Both the position numbers and the translations under genes were made by a program. A DNA stretch of 64,000 bases, taken from positions 1,659,451 to 1,723,450 of the forward strand of contig VWZX01001051.1 in NCBI GenBank assembly GCA_013399015.1, in the 5' to 3' direction. Origin of the DNA: Galbula dea (lineage: Eukaryota > Chordata > Aves > Piciformes > Galbulidae). The notes below the pieces were generated by a model. The model was not told the DNA's origin and did no database searches. It worked only from the letters and a program-made list of their open reading frames with translations. Positions 11,714-24,599 of this stretch are shown piece after piece (the first letter of the stretch is position 1; each line of letters opens with the position of its first letter).

Positions 11714-14188
11714 TAGTTTATACTTTAACATACTTTTGCCTGCTTTGGGCATTAAAATAATGAGTTCTTGTCACTGTATATTGTGTTGAACAGGGTGACA
11801 AGCCACTTCTCTCACTTCACAGCAGAGACAGTGCTGCACAGAGTTTAGGAAGTCAGACATCTGTATGCTCAGCTATTAAATTACCAGGCTCTTACTCCTA
11901 AATATACCCCAAAGAAGCATGACAGAATGACCCATAAAGCAAACAAACAGATAAACAATCAAGTTATAGCCATTCTTGTAAAGGTTAGGGAGAAAAATAA
12001 AAAACTGAAAAGACTTTTCCTTGGTGTTCATCTGCCTATACAAGAAAACCATATGGTATGGTTCTGCAGTTTCAGCTTTCACCTAGATATAGAAAAGGAG
12101 TAAGGTTATTTCTCAGCTTCTACGTGAGCTAAACTCTCAACTGGACTGCAAAACTGACAGTACAGAGTTACAAACAAAAAGAACTGTATGTCTGCTGGAG
12201 CTGTTCAGCTAGTTCTCTACCTGGTCTCTAGTGTCCTGTATGTGTTTTCTGATGTTCTTTGGCCATCGCAGAGTCCATGTGAGAGGAGAATGCTGAGGCT
12301 CTTGGCAATACTTTCCAGAACCCATTACTAAACAGGATATGGAAATAGTGATTTCTTGGAAAGATGGCATTTCTGTCACTCATGTGTTACATCTGGTAGA
12401 ACAATGCTTCCATTGATTTATAGCAACAAAGCCACTTCTTTTTTCAGAGCATGACATTTACTATTATCTCTTTGCAAAGCATGGCAATCTCAGGGAAATG
12501 GAAAGAAGACTTAGATATTGATTAAAACAAACTTGATTCATTAAAAGCACTGCTGACATTTCCACTGATCTGTGATATTCTTTTCCTTCACATTAAACAA
12601 TGTAGTCATTTAAAGCTCTTAAGGTCACTGTTCTATAAATGTGCTGTGTTTAAGGTACATGCCATTTACCCATTCCTTGGCCTAAAGAAAAAGATTGAAT
12701 TAAATAGAAAGGAAAAATGGAGGGGGGAGGTGGGGAAGAGGAGGTAGGTGTTGAGTGCTACAACTTGTTTGCCCTGCTCCAGAGAGCTGACTTTCCTTCT
12801 AAGGAGAAGATTTAACAGTTAGATGCATGCAGACTCCCTCATTAAACAATGTACTTGTTCGTTCATCTCTGATGTCACTTCAACATTGTTATTACAGAAG
12901 CAAGCAGCCAGCACTTGCATGCTTCTGAATGAAACCTTAAGACAGAGCTCCTTCAAGTCCAGTTTCTAGCACCTGTCAGCAGCCTTATCTGCCAGTAGTT
13001 CAGATCTTCAGCAGCATATTACTGCACATTGCCCTCTGCTGAAAGTAAGATTTAAGATCTTTATGATTTAGCAGTACAGTTCTTACAATCCCAGTCCAAA
13101 GCATGGAACAGTTTAATTCACTGTTCGTTTTACAATTAAAGGGGGAGAATATACTTCTAGGGAATTTCCCATATCCAGTAGTGTTACTGCCTCAGGAAGT
13201 GTTTTAACAGTCTAAATGTGGAAACTTTTGCCATGAGCATTACCCATGCTCTAAAATGCCAAGGCTTTATCAATTGTTTGACTTCACTTCTAATGGAGTA
13301 ATGGTATTCTTTCCCTGGAGGAAGACAAATGCTGCTGTTAGGCAGATTTCCTGGACAGTGAGAGAAGATGGTCTTTCACTAGGGAAGCTGCCTTATAGCT
13401 CACAAGCTTTCATTCCACAAAGGGATGAAAGGCAGCTATATACTTGTAACTATCAAAAGGAAACACAATTTCTGGAAATTTTTGTCTCTAGAAAAATCAG
13501 TAGTTAAGGATTCACGTGTCTGTAGAGGAATTGTATAATTTTATTGGCCCCAAACTTGCTCAATTTTTTTTAAATACAGTTTTTTCTTTCATATGGGCTT
13601 TAATGTTTGTTTCAATAAGACAACAATGGCTCAGTCTTAGCATATATACCTGCATTTGTGTTGAAGTTTGTCTCTGAGCCTTCATCTGACTGGATGTTCT
13701 GAAGCTTTTTTGAAGGTCAGGGATAAGTTATTGAAATCCCCTGCTTTTTCATTTGTCTGTATATTGACTAATGCAATTCCCCTGAATACTGAGACAAAAT
13801 GCTCTCCAAGAGGCCCTAACTAAGTTGAGAATGAAACAAGTCCTTTCTTAATCATTTGCCAAACAGGAGGAGGGATTCTAATTTCCTCTTAAGCCTTTAC
13901 TAAATAATAAAACCTGAAAGACCAGGAGCAGTATTTTTATACTGTGATGGCCTGATAAAAGGCTAGAATTGGGATGAAAAGAGAAAATCTACCAAATGGA
14001 ATTTGCTCTTATGACACCAAATAATGTTTGCATTTTGGTAAGCGCATGTGATTTTCATTTGCTTGTTGATCAAACCCCCATGTTCCTAAGTGTGTTATTT
14101 TGGAAGCAGAATCAGTGCAACTCTCCAGTCACTAGGCTTTCATGTACAACCCAGAATATTTCTGAGCATATGCATGGCCTATCTCAAA

Positions 14189-14518
14189 TGTCTGAATTAT
14201 GTGAAGGGTGGGTGTCAGGGGGATGGGGTCAGGCTCTTCTCAGTGAAGCACAGTGTCAAGACAAGAGGCAATGGCTGTAAGCTGAAGCATAGGAGATTCC
14301 GTGTGAATACACATAGAAAGTTTTTTCCCAGTTGAGGTGCCAGAGCACTGGCACAGTCTGCCCAGAGAGGCTGTGGAGTCTCCTTGTATGGAGATATTCA
14401 AAACCTGTCTGGACGCGCTTCTGTGTGACCTGGTCTAGGGAATCCTGCTGTTGCAGGGGGGTTGGACTAGATGATCTTTGGAGGTCCCTTCCAACTCCTA
14501 ACATTCTGTGATTCTGTG
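14189..14518 (+). repeat. CR1 LINE, young 3' fragment
   Basis: From TATGTGAAGGGTGGGTGTCA to the ATTCTGTGATTCTGTG tail this closely matches the copies at 4.5-4.8 kb and 52.3-52.57 kb. Its 5' edge is a guess from where similarity stops. Confidence 0.9.
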
Positions 14519-16421
14519 AATTGGCACTGTGTAAACTCCTGTGATCGGAAATTTATAGCATCTAAATGGAGGGGAAATTGCTGCAGAATATGTTCAGCAG
14601 AAAAATTGGTTTACCCTTCCATACAGAAAGCACACCTTGAAACAGTTATGCACAAGTCAATATCTAAGAAGCACACTGGTACTGAAGAAAGTAGCACAAA
14701 ACTTTTGGGGGGATGATTTTTTTATTATTAGAAGTATTAAAAGGATCCACTATTATTCTGTTCCTGTTTTTTTCCAACAATAAAGTCTACCCAAACATCA
14801 CTTATCAGTGATTTTTGTTATAGTCCCATTGCTGCAGCCAAATAATACAGCGTGTTAATCACAGAATGTTAGGAGCTAGAAGGGACCTAAAAGCTTATCC
14901 AGTCCAGCCCCCTTGCCAGAGCAGGATTCCCTAGACCAGGTCACATAATGACCACAGTTACCATCCAAACATAAATTCAAAGCATTTATGTCCACAGAGA
15001 TTTGATAACACCAGTATTGCACATTTGAATGATCTGGAAAATAAATGGAAAGTTATCTACCTTTGTAAATTACTTCTGCAATAGAGATTTGCCCCTCCTA
15101 GGGGCATTTTAGATTGACTGCAAGAATACAAGAAATACAAAAGACTTTTTCCAACTGCATTATGCTTGAAATTGAGAATGGAATTGGAATGACTTTGGAA
15201 ATCTTAGAGTACTCACAGTAATTCTTTATTCAGGAAAACTGTAAGACTTTTCTTAGTCTGTTCACAACCAGACATCCTTCCTCTTCCTGTTTTGCACGTG
15301 GTTTAGGACCTACTACTTACTGTAAGGTACTAGAGCTAGATCAAGTGTGAGATGAAGATGTAGCACAGTTCTCAGAAGTAAGACAAGGAATTGTTCCTTC
15401 CTTTAAGAATTTTTCAGGGAAAATTTTCCTTCAACTCTAAGGAAACTGATGAACTGGTCATTTGATTTTAAAGTTGCATGGGGTTTTATTTTGTATTTAT
15501 CTCTTTCAAATGGTATGAAACTGCAAAATGCATTCATTATGTAAGAATTTGCTTATGTTTCTACAAATACCCTTAGAGATTGAAGAAATGTCAGAGAAAG
15601 AAGAGTTACTGAATGAAAATGTAAAGGGAATATTGGCCTATTGCTAGAGAAAAAGATCACATTTTTGTATGCTTGAACTTATAGCTGTATAGCCATACTG
15701 AATTTCTATACGTGAACACTTCATATGTCTTAAAGTAAGACAATTAATTTCTGTCAAGAAGTATGTATGGCCTTACATTCTTAAAATATTTAAGAAGGAA
15801 ACAAACCCATTTCTGCAGAGTTCAGGAAAGGAATCAGAGTACTTTCTGAAGCTTTCTCAACCTGGAGATGTGTGACTACTGAATTCTGCAATATTAGATA
15901 AAGTAAGTATTGATTTACAGACAATGAAAAAAAAAAAAAGCAGAAATCTAGTTTTGCAGCAACTCCAGTTATGAAGACATCTGTCTGAGTGGTTCAGTTA
16001 TTTATGCACAAACAGCATCCTTCCTTCACTTTCTTGTTGCCATGCATCTCCAGCTGTGTCAAAACTACAAATTAAGATGCTTGCTTTTCAGCCAAGAAAC
16101 CTGCCTTTCCTCTGAAGCACTAATATCAGTAGATGTTATACCCTGGTAAATACAAATTCCATAAAGTACTGCCTGCTACTGTAGATAGTGATGAGAAACA
16201 TAAGCATTTATACACAAACCTGTTAAAAAGCTGTAATGATAGAAAAGCCACAAAGATTTTTCAGACCCATATTTTGCAAATAAAAGAGCTAGTTTATTGT
16301 TGATATGGTGTCCTCTAAAACACAGTTCAGTTTTGAATGTGTTGGTGTAAGAAGGTAATCTATCTGCAAACTGGACTGTGGTAACATTGTAAGGAAGTAG
16401 GCCAGTGTGGACTTTTGTGAA
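14519..16421. other. Intergenic sequence
   Basis: Contains the short CR1 tail at 14860-14946 and an A13 run near 15928. Nothing else is recognised. Confidence 0.75.
14860..14946 (-). repeat. CR1 LINE, short 3' tail
   Basis: CACAGAATGTTAGGAGCTAG begins the inverted tail, and it reads through GATTCCCTAGACCAGGTCAC. Same subfamily as the 57.2-kb copy, but only about 87 bp long. Confidence 0.85.
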
Positions 16422-18130
16422 TCACAGAATATCCTGAGCTGGAAGGGACCCACAGGGATCATCGAGTCCAGCTCCTATTTAGGCACAGGACAATCCCAAG
16501 GTCACACCATGTTCCTAAGTGCAATGTCCAGATGCTTCTTAAACTCCATTAGAGTTGGTGGCATGACAACCTCCCTGGGGAGCCTGTTCCAATGCTCCAC
16601 CATTCTCTGGGTAAAGCAGCTCTTTCTAACATTCAATCTGAATTTTCCCCAGCACAGCTTCATGCCATTCTCCTGGGTCCTGCCTCTGGTCATCAGAGAA
16701 AAGGGGTCAGCACCTAGCCTTCCCTCTCTTGTGAGGAAGTTATAAACTGCAATGAGGTCTCCCTTCAGTCTCCTCTTCTCTAGGCTGAACAGACAAAGTG
16801 ATTTCAGCCTTTCCTCATATGTCTTCCCCACCAAGCCCTTCACCATCTTTGTGGCCCTCCTCTGGACGCTCTCCAAAAACTTCATATCTCTTGTATTGTG
16901 GTTCACAAAACTGCATGTAGTACTCCAGGTGAGGCCACACCAGAGCTGAGCAAAGTGGGACTAGCACCTCTCTCGACTGGCTAACAATGGAGTGCTTGAT
17001 GCACCCCAGGATCCTGTAGCCCTTTTGGCTGTCAGCGCTCACTGCTGACTAGTATCAGCTTATCATCAGTCACAACACCTGGATCCCTCTCTGCAGTGCT
17101 GCTTTCCAGCCTCACATTCACCAGTCAGTAGGTTGTTTTTGGATTGCCCCTACCCAAGTGCAGAACCTGGCACTTGCCCTTGTTAAACTTCATATGATTT
17201 GTGACTGCCCAGTCCTCTAATCTATCTAGATCTCTCTACAGTGCCTCTCTGCCTTCATTGGAGTCAACAGCACCTCCCAGCTTAGTATCATCTGCAGACT
17301 TACTAGGCATTCAAGTCCTATATCCAAGCCATTTATAAAGATGTTAAACAGAACTGGCCCTAAGTTGGATCCCTGTGGGACCTCACACATCACCTGTCAC
17401 CAGCCTAATATAGCTCCATTTACTATAACCCTTTGAGCTCAACCCCTTAGCCAGTTGTGTACCCACCTTGTGACGTTCTTATCTATCTGTATATTTGACG
17501 ATTTGTCCAGTAGGATGCTGTGGGAGACAGTACCAAAAGCCTTACAGAAATCCAAAAAGATGACATCAACTGGTCTCCCTTGGTCACTAGATAGGTAATC
17601 TTGTCATAAAAGGAAATCAAGTTTGTTAAGCATGACTCCCCTTTCATAAACTCATGCTGGCTAGGACCAATGACAGCGTTGTCTGTCAGATGCTTATCGA
17701 TAGTTTCCAGAATAATCTTCTCCATAATTTTACCAGGCACAGAAGTGAGACTGACAGGCCTGTAGTTATGAGGGTCATTTCTGTTGCCCTTCTTGAAAAT
17801 CGAAACATTTGCCTGTTTCCAGTCAGTTGGGACCTCCTCAGACTCCCAAGAACATTGAAAAATCAAGAGAGGACTCACTATGACATCTGCCAGCTTTTTA
17901 AGACCCCTTAGGTGGATCCCATCAGGCCCCATAGACTTATAGGGGTCTAGTTGGAGGAGCAAGTCCTGCACTAGTTCAGGGTCATTTACAGCATTAACTG
18001 ACTCCCTGTCATTGGTCACAGGCTCATGGCACAGGGTGCTCCAGATCCCATCTTCTGTGTTAAAGACAGAGACAAAGTAAACATTAAACACCTCTGCTTT
18101 GTCAATGTCTCTATGTGTGTCACAGAGCAC
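16422..18130 (-). repeat. CR1 LINE, 1.7-kb copy with the ORF2 reverse-transcriptase region
   Basis: This is the longest CR1 in the window. On the minus strand an open frame (18130-17483) covers the start of the reverse transcriptase, with [17 protein letters not shown]. It is followed by a disrupted GVPQGS-like segment near 17390, a frame break, [24 protein letters not shown] remnants near 17180, and the C-terminal piece [12 protein letters not shown] near 16600. The tail reads CAGAATATCCTGAGCTGG, a different subfamily from the 4.1-kb copy. It has several frame breaks and cannot be active. Confidence 0.93.
17483..18130 (-). pseudogene. CR1 ORF2 reverse-transcriptase fragment
   Basis: This is a 215-codon open frame, the longest in the window. 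It begins within the linker before the reverse transcriptase (KAEVFNVYFVSVFNTED), passes through DPYKSMGPDGIHLRGLKKLA, VPTDWKQANVSIFKKGN and [19 protein letters not shown], then leaves the CR1 frame near 17540. The catalytic Asp pair is not in this frame. It is a remnant of the CR1 at 16422-18130, not a host gene. Confidence 0.9.
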
Positions 18131-21075
18131 AGCACAAGTTTGGGCAGATCATATTGGTTGTGACTGCTAGCTGAGATACAAAGTCACAGAGATAGTTAGT
18201 TCACTCATGCTTCCTTGTCACCTTAAAATTACTTTTGCCTCAGTGTTCTTAATATTCTTCAGTACAACATTTTCTTTTCAACCTTCAGGTTCATCAAATA
18301 GATAATAGAAAATAGGGTTTGGAATGCTAATTCTTATACTTGCTTGTTATTTTATTTCTTTCAGAATATTGCTAGACTAGATGATAGTAACCTCTTAAGC
18401 TCAGGGCCTCAATAATTTTGCTACTAGAATCATACATAGTGAGCCTGTGAGGTTAATGATGAGGAAAATGGGTAGCAGGAAGGATTACTATGTGAAATAT
18501 ATTGGTTATTGAAATAAATAATGGAAATAGTAGGTGGCATCAGTGAAAATGGTAAGAAATTCTGGACAAATCTTCCTGAATGTGTATGTCGTGTCAGAAG
18601 AAGCAACTATATTTTAGTGATATACCAGTCATGGAAAATGCCTTTGAGATTTTGATGGCTTTAGACTGGCTGCTGTAGATCCATTGGTGCCTGTCAGAAG
18701 AACAAAGGATCAACTTAAGCACCATAACAGTGGGAGAATCTTGTTCTCCAAGTCATTATCCAAGCAATTGGCCTTGACTTCCTTGACTTTGTGAAATAGG
18801 CTGATTTTTTAAGTCTAATTTGTCCAGGCCAAACAATACCATTCAGCCAAAAACTTTAATTAATCTAAAGTCTGCGATAAAGCATTCCATAACCAGAAAA
18901 AAGGCAAGTGGGTAATGCAAACATGATTAGTATGCAGTGCTCTGATATTTAAATTCTGTTCAGTCTAGCCTTACTGGAAGAACAAATAACAGAGGTGCTA
19001 TCATTACTACTAATCAGCTTAATACACCCAGGAATTGTGCAGATAGAAATTAGAATCTGTTTTTTCATGCCTATCTAGACCTTTTCATGTCCTCCCTGTT
19101 GTTTTGTTTCACTCAGTTGTTGTTTCTTATCTCTATAGTTTTAGGTCCTTTGCTTCAGGGACTCTTTTTTTTTGTGGCATTCCACTCCAATACAGCGGGG
19201 CCCTGACCTAGTTAAGGTTCTAAGAGCTAATGTGGTGCACATAAGTGATAACAGATTATTTCATTTGTAGCAAATAATAAAACTATGTTATGCATAAGAC
19301 TCTTCCCCTGATTTCAACATCTTCCAGTACTTTTTATAATAAGCAAAATTAATGCTACTGAACAAAGAGAAAGACAAGAAAAAAACCCCAAAACAACAAA
19401 CCCAAAACTATTGGACTAGAGAATAACAGAGAAAGCAAAATTTAAAAAGTATAAAAAGAGTTTCTCCCACTAAAACAGATGACCTATAGCTTCTTGATGC
19501 CAGTCTTAAATACAGCAGGATCCATTTACAGTGAACTCTGAAGATTCAGTGAGACCCCATAGACCTAATCTTCAGGTGGTGTGAGTTTGTGAAGCTCAGT
19601 GGCGGTCAATGAAATTACAGCAATTTGCACACAAGAAGGATTTGGATCTCTCATGACTGTATCATCTCTTAGGAGGCAGCATCAATTAAAACTTAATACA
19701 ACTATCATCCATTTAATCTCTCCAAGGCCATACAGAACACTTCTACAAATGTATTTTTCTCTTTTCTCTCTTTCAATTTTTTTCACTCTTCTAGGGGGAA
19801 AATACTGCATTCTGGTTTGTTCTATATATTGGACTCTGGTAGGGGTGACGAACTGGTTAAGTCAAAGGCTACCAATTAGAATACCATTAGTCACTCAGGA
19901 TATTAGAAGAGATTACTTTAAAAATAAGAAGGATGACCTTGAAGACATTCCCAGGGTCTGTGCCATGATTGTGCAAACCCTGTGTTCCATATAGAATAGG
20001 TGTTTCAGTAGGAACACTAAATTTGCATTTGAAATTCAAACAGGTTTCACTATCTAAAACCCTTCCAAAGAAGCTGTTATAGGAAAAGAGAAATATCTGC
20101 CCTTGAGTGGTAGCTTGCTTAAAGAATCTCTGGTCTGAAAATTACATGCCTGCAGAAGTCCCTGTTGCCTCCCTGCTGAACAGACTTGGCTTCTCCCTGG
20201 TTCAGAGCAGGCTTTGCCAGTTTCCCAGGCAGTTGCTTCCATCTGCAGAAGCAGGAAGCTGGTATAATTTCATTTGGCAAAAAAAAAAAGATACAAAACC
20301 CAAAACCAGGCAAGGAATGAAAGAAGTCAGTCCCTCATACAGGAGCACTGCTGGCAATGCAAAGGAGAGTCCACAGTACTCAATCCCCCAGATCCTTCTC
20401 TGTGCAATTACAAGTCCGTAAAGCTCTTCAGAAGAGGACAAACTGTGGGTTCATACTGCAAGAATGGTCAAGAGAAAGAGATGATCAGGTGAAACCTAAT
20501 AAAGGAAGAGTGAGGGAGAGGGAAAGCCAAGAACTGTTAGACAGAAAAAGATCATCCAAAAATGCAGAGAGAAGATAGGGGCACTGTAAAGCCAGAGAGA
20601 GATGAACTTAGTATTAAGGAGTTATTAGCATGTCAAATAATGACATAAAATAAAAATTAATTGTATATACACTAAGCATTTAAGCTGGCAAGTATTGTCT
20701 CCTGGTGAGGTTTATAAAACTTTCCTGCCAGGGAGCTTTCTCTGGCTCATTGTTCCAAGAAAGATTTGTCTCTCCTCAGCTTAGATGTTTCACTTTCAGG
20801 CACCTGAGTTACTTATCCCAAGCTCTCTTTATAGTAAAGATAGAAAAATAAATGCCTCCAAAGAGCAACTCATTTGACCTACATTAGCTGTCTTTCTTCA
20901 GATGAGATGAATCACTCTCTAGAATAACCTGTATCTATAAAAGGAGCCAATGGTAGCTAGCTTAATGTTAGATATCAGAACCTTAATCATCTATTATGGG
21001 AAGAAAGATATTTTGGCTGGGTTTCTACATTAGGATGAAGCAAATGCCTTCCATTTTCAGAAAAATATACTCAAA

Positions 21076-21180
21076 GATGCAGGTGAGATCCTTTGAAGAT
21101 GAAGGTGAGGTCCTCTGAAGATGAAGGTGAAATCCCTAACTCTTTACAAGCCCTACAAAATCCCTAACTCTTTACAAGCC
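21076..21180. repeat. Two adjoining short tandem repeats (22-bp and 28-bp units)
   Basis: The 22-bp unit GATGAAGGTGAGGTCCTCTG begins at 21076, 21098 and 21120 (the third copy is partial). It runs directly into a 28-bp unit AATCCCTAACTCTTTACAAG at 21131 and 21159. The two arrays overlap by a few bases. Confidence 0.85.
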
Positions 21181-22802
21181 ATTGACTGTGATCTATCATA
21201 AGTCATTTTATAAAAACTGTTCTCAGATGTCCTTATGTAACCAGACAAGGGAAGATCATGCTGGCATGAATTGTGTGAAGACTCAGAGTTTGTCCTTGAG
21301 TCAAGAGGACAAAAATCTCAGGAAAACTCTGACCACTTGAATTCAGACTGTAGTCCCAGTGCTTTATTGCAGTGAAGGAAATGCTACCCTAGTGCACTTT
21401 CAGGAACAGATCAGGAGCCTAATAAGGTCTGGCACCCTCAGCATCATGACAGGGTACCAGCCTACAGTATCAGACTTTGTCATAACTGCAAGAAGTGGCA
21501 AATTTGCCTGACACTGTGGTCTCCTAAATCATTCTGCTGAGAAAACTAAGCTCTGCTTGCATTTAAACAAGCTTGTTGGCAAAATTGGTCAAGATTTAGT
21601 TTGGCACTTGGGCCAGCTCATTAAAATAGTCTTACAAGAATTACAGGACTGCCCCTCTCCACTGTGTTGTGGGTTTATTAGGAAGCTGTTGCAAAGAGCT
21701 GCAACTTGTTTTGTTCTTTAATTTCATGTCTAATGTCGACAAACACACCATATGACTTGTCCTCCCCCACACTACGTGCTTCCTATAAAAGAACTCAGAG
21801 TCTGGAAAAAGAAGGTAGACTGTACTACTCCTTCACAATTATAAGCAGCAACAGACCAGTGAGAAGAAGAAAAAAAGCTCTAGTTCCTTACTTGCTTGCA
21901 TAGTACCCTAGTCTAGAAGAAAACTACTTCACTGTTTCTTACCTTCCCTGCACTCTTAATAGAGAACTCCCAAGACAAATGAAGGAACCCTTCTCTCCCA
22001 GAAGAAAATAAATATGAGTTGTGCTAGGTACTAGAAAACAGACATCTTGCCAGCAAAAGTAATTTCTATGTTCAGTAGTATGCACAGCAGTAAAGACAAT
22101 GCTAGAATTTTCCTATAATATTTTCTGTAACCCTTATAAAATGGATAAATTCCTTGCCCATATAAGCACCAGACTATCTCCAGAAGCTGTGTAGCACTAT
22201 CATTTCGTTGAGACACAGTAATTATCTAACAATGTGACTGCCAACACAGGAGAACAGAAAATCCTCTTGAAAACCTCTTGTTATTTGCTGTGGGAGTCGG
22301 GAGCTTCTATCTTAATACAGATCTTCTTTCTTTAAAGACTTCCAGCTATTTTGTTTTTCTCTATGCATGTTAAGACTTTCTTTGCTACCTTCTGCACATA
22401 TATTTATATCTACTGGAGATGGATGGTAGCTGCAGCTGTACAGTGCTGACAATGGCAATTACAGTCTTAGCCAGGAGTGTAAGATCTCATTTAGCCCATA
22501 ATGCACCCCTGAGCCTGGGACTGAAACTCTGTGCCTCTGGGTCTGTAATGACTGCTGAGCTTCTATATCTACAGATTACATGATCCATGTAGGACTAGGA
22601 TATGAGCAGTAGTCTTATGCAGGTCTGAAAAGAGCAGAGGCAATACGAGGAGTGGCCTCGCAGCAGGGAGCCAGAGTCCCACTCCAGCTGACACAATCCA
22701 GCCTGGCCTCTTGGCATGGGCATACTAAGGGCATTCTGACTTCAGTAATCAAATATCAATCAGAAACATAAGAGCAGGCTCTGATTCCCCAAATCCCCAC
22801 TC

Positions 22803-22838
22803 TTTTTGTTTGTTTGTTTGTTTTTTTGTTTTTTGTTC
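22803..22838 (+). repeat. (TTTG)n microsatellite
   Basis: TTTTTGTTTGTTTGTTTG followed by a longer imperfect T/G run. Confidence 0.9.
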
Positions 22839-23274
22839 TGGTATTTAGAGCACATTTTGTCCAGCTATATTTTCTCTAGGTCAGACAGAATTGCAGGGAT
22901 ATATGAGTTCAGAAAAAAATAAATGTATTTGACTGAACTATGTTTTCCACAAGCTCCTTGCACAAAGTTTGAGAATAGTCTCTTATTCCATCTCTTTTTT
23001 TGTCTTCTTAATTTAATTTAACTAATTTCTCTAACAATAAATTAATTTTACAAAAGTAAATGTTCTCACATGACCTAAGAAAGTTTTCACATCACTTGAT
23101 TATTTCACCTGTTTTAATAAAGTACATTCTGTTCAAATTGCAAAAAAAGTTCCCTTTTAACTCATTATAAGAAGTCCATAATATTAGCCAAATTGAGGGT
23201 TAGAAACTATCAGAAATATTCCAGTCTGCCTGTAGAAGAGAGATCTTATAACATTTAATTTAGAGCTGCATTGT

Positions 23275-23373
23275 GCACAGACTACGGTTCCCAACATTCA
23301 GCTTCACATCTTGCAAGCTCTCTTCTACCCTGCTGCGCTGTGAAGCACTGCAGAGGGGGGAGTTATAGTCTGT
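23275..23373. repeat. ~97-bp palindromic element, MITE-like or a paired ACTAYRNNNCCC motif
   Basis: The left arm ACAGACTACGGTTCCC (23277-23292) pairs with the right arm GGGGAGTTATAGTCTGT (23356-23372). The inner arms GCTTCACA (23301-23308) and TGTGAAGC (23340-23347) are exact reverse complements. The outer arms also match the ACTAYRNNNCCC promoter motif bound by ZNF143-type factors. Confidence 0.6.
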
Positions 23374-23467
23374 AAAAGGCACAAAATTAAAGTAATTGTT
23401 GTTGGAACAGTCTTTTAAGATGAATATTAACATCTTTTATACCAGAAACAGTACTTAACCTTATTCA

Positions 23468-23559
23468 CACAGAATCACAGAATATTAGGAGTTGGAAGGG
23501 ACCTCGAAACATCATCTAGTCCAACCCCCCTGCCACAGCAGGATTCCCTAGACCAGGTA
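23468..23559 (-). repeat. CR1 LINE, short 3' tail
   Basis: CACAGAATCACAGAATATTA is followed by GGAGTTGGAAGGGACCTCG and ends at CCCTAGACCAGG. It is close to the young subfamily. Confidence 0.88.
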
Positions 23560-24599
23560 TCCCAAATTTTACAGTAGACAGTTTTCTCTCAGATAGAAAC
23601 CTATCTAAATCTTTTCTTGTTGAATTGAAATTGTTCAGCAATTTCTTATTAATTTTTTTTTAATTGAAGAGAATCCTACCTGAAAAGACTAAGTCTTTGT
23701 TACAACACATTGTTTGCTGATATGCCTGTTCTTTAATGCAGCAGGATGTTCTCTGTGTGGAAAAGACTGTCAACAGAGGGAAAGCTGTTTGATTTTAAAC
23801 TCATATTTAAAAACATCCCAAATATCAGTGACTTAGTTTTTATTGGAATCTGAATCCACATGCAGTAATTCAAGCTAAAATTCATTTCTATGTTGTGTAT
23901 GACTCCTGTTCTTCAGATAAGAACTTAAGCCATAAGCTTAAAATAGGAATGTTTGAAGAGACACTTTCATAAACCTTGATTTCAATGAAACTAGATGGCA
24001 TTAGTCATGGCATGAAAAACACCCAGAGTGTTAAACTGCCTTGGCTTTATAAAAAGTCAGGAAAAGATGAAGTTCAGCACCAGACCAGACTGTTGAACAG
24101 CAATTATCTTTTTTCTTTTCTTCTTAAATAAAAATGAATGGTTGTGAGTAGTAATAGGTCCCTGTCTAGGACTAGATCACTCTGTAAAGATGCCTTATGA
24201 GACAGATGTTGCTTGAACTTGACTACTTTTATAATAAGGCAAATACAGCACTGAACTGATTGTTTTGCAGCTGGGTCTGTTTTTGCACAAGCACTTCATC
24301 TCCATCCGTCTTCATCTATGCACAAGTCAAGGTGGCCACAGCAGTAATGTCTCCTGCTGCTGCAAGAAGGGTCTTCAATCTACCTTTTTTTCCTTGTAAT
24401 TACATAGAAGAACAAAAATTAGGGACCATAAAACATAATGAGCCACTCCTCATGCATAGCCAGACCTAGTTCCTTCTACAATTTTCTCTTTGGAATTGTC
24501 ACAAATTTGCTACTTGCAGAGCCAGCAGTAAGACTTCATTTTAGGAGTCTGGATTATTTAAAGGTGAGCCTTATGATTATAGCTAAAAGCAAGTGAATT

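Larger units (their letters stand above)
8525..14188. other. Intergenic sequence, CR1-free, with a possible regulatory cluster
   Basis: 5.7 kb without a recognised transposon. It contains a G/T tract (8690-8795), an (AT)n (11694-11713), a 15-bp tandem duplication near 9198-9227 (AAATCACTGTTTTTC twice) and three SOX-type motifs at 12596-12890. Confidence 0.7.
18131..23467. other. Intergenic sequence with small tandem repeats and a palindromic element
   Basis: 5.3 kb without CR1. It holds an A/C-rich tract near 19378-19409, the 22/28-bp tandem repeats, a (TTTG)n and the inverted repeat at 23275-23373. The 131-codon frame at 19599-19994 has no recognisable domain. Confidence 0.7.

Noticed and set aside
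16502..16906. 134-codon minus-strand open frame
   Set aside because: C-terminal ORF2 remnant of the CR1 at 16422-18130.
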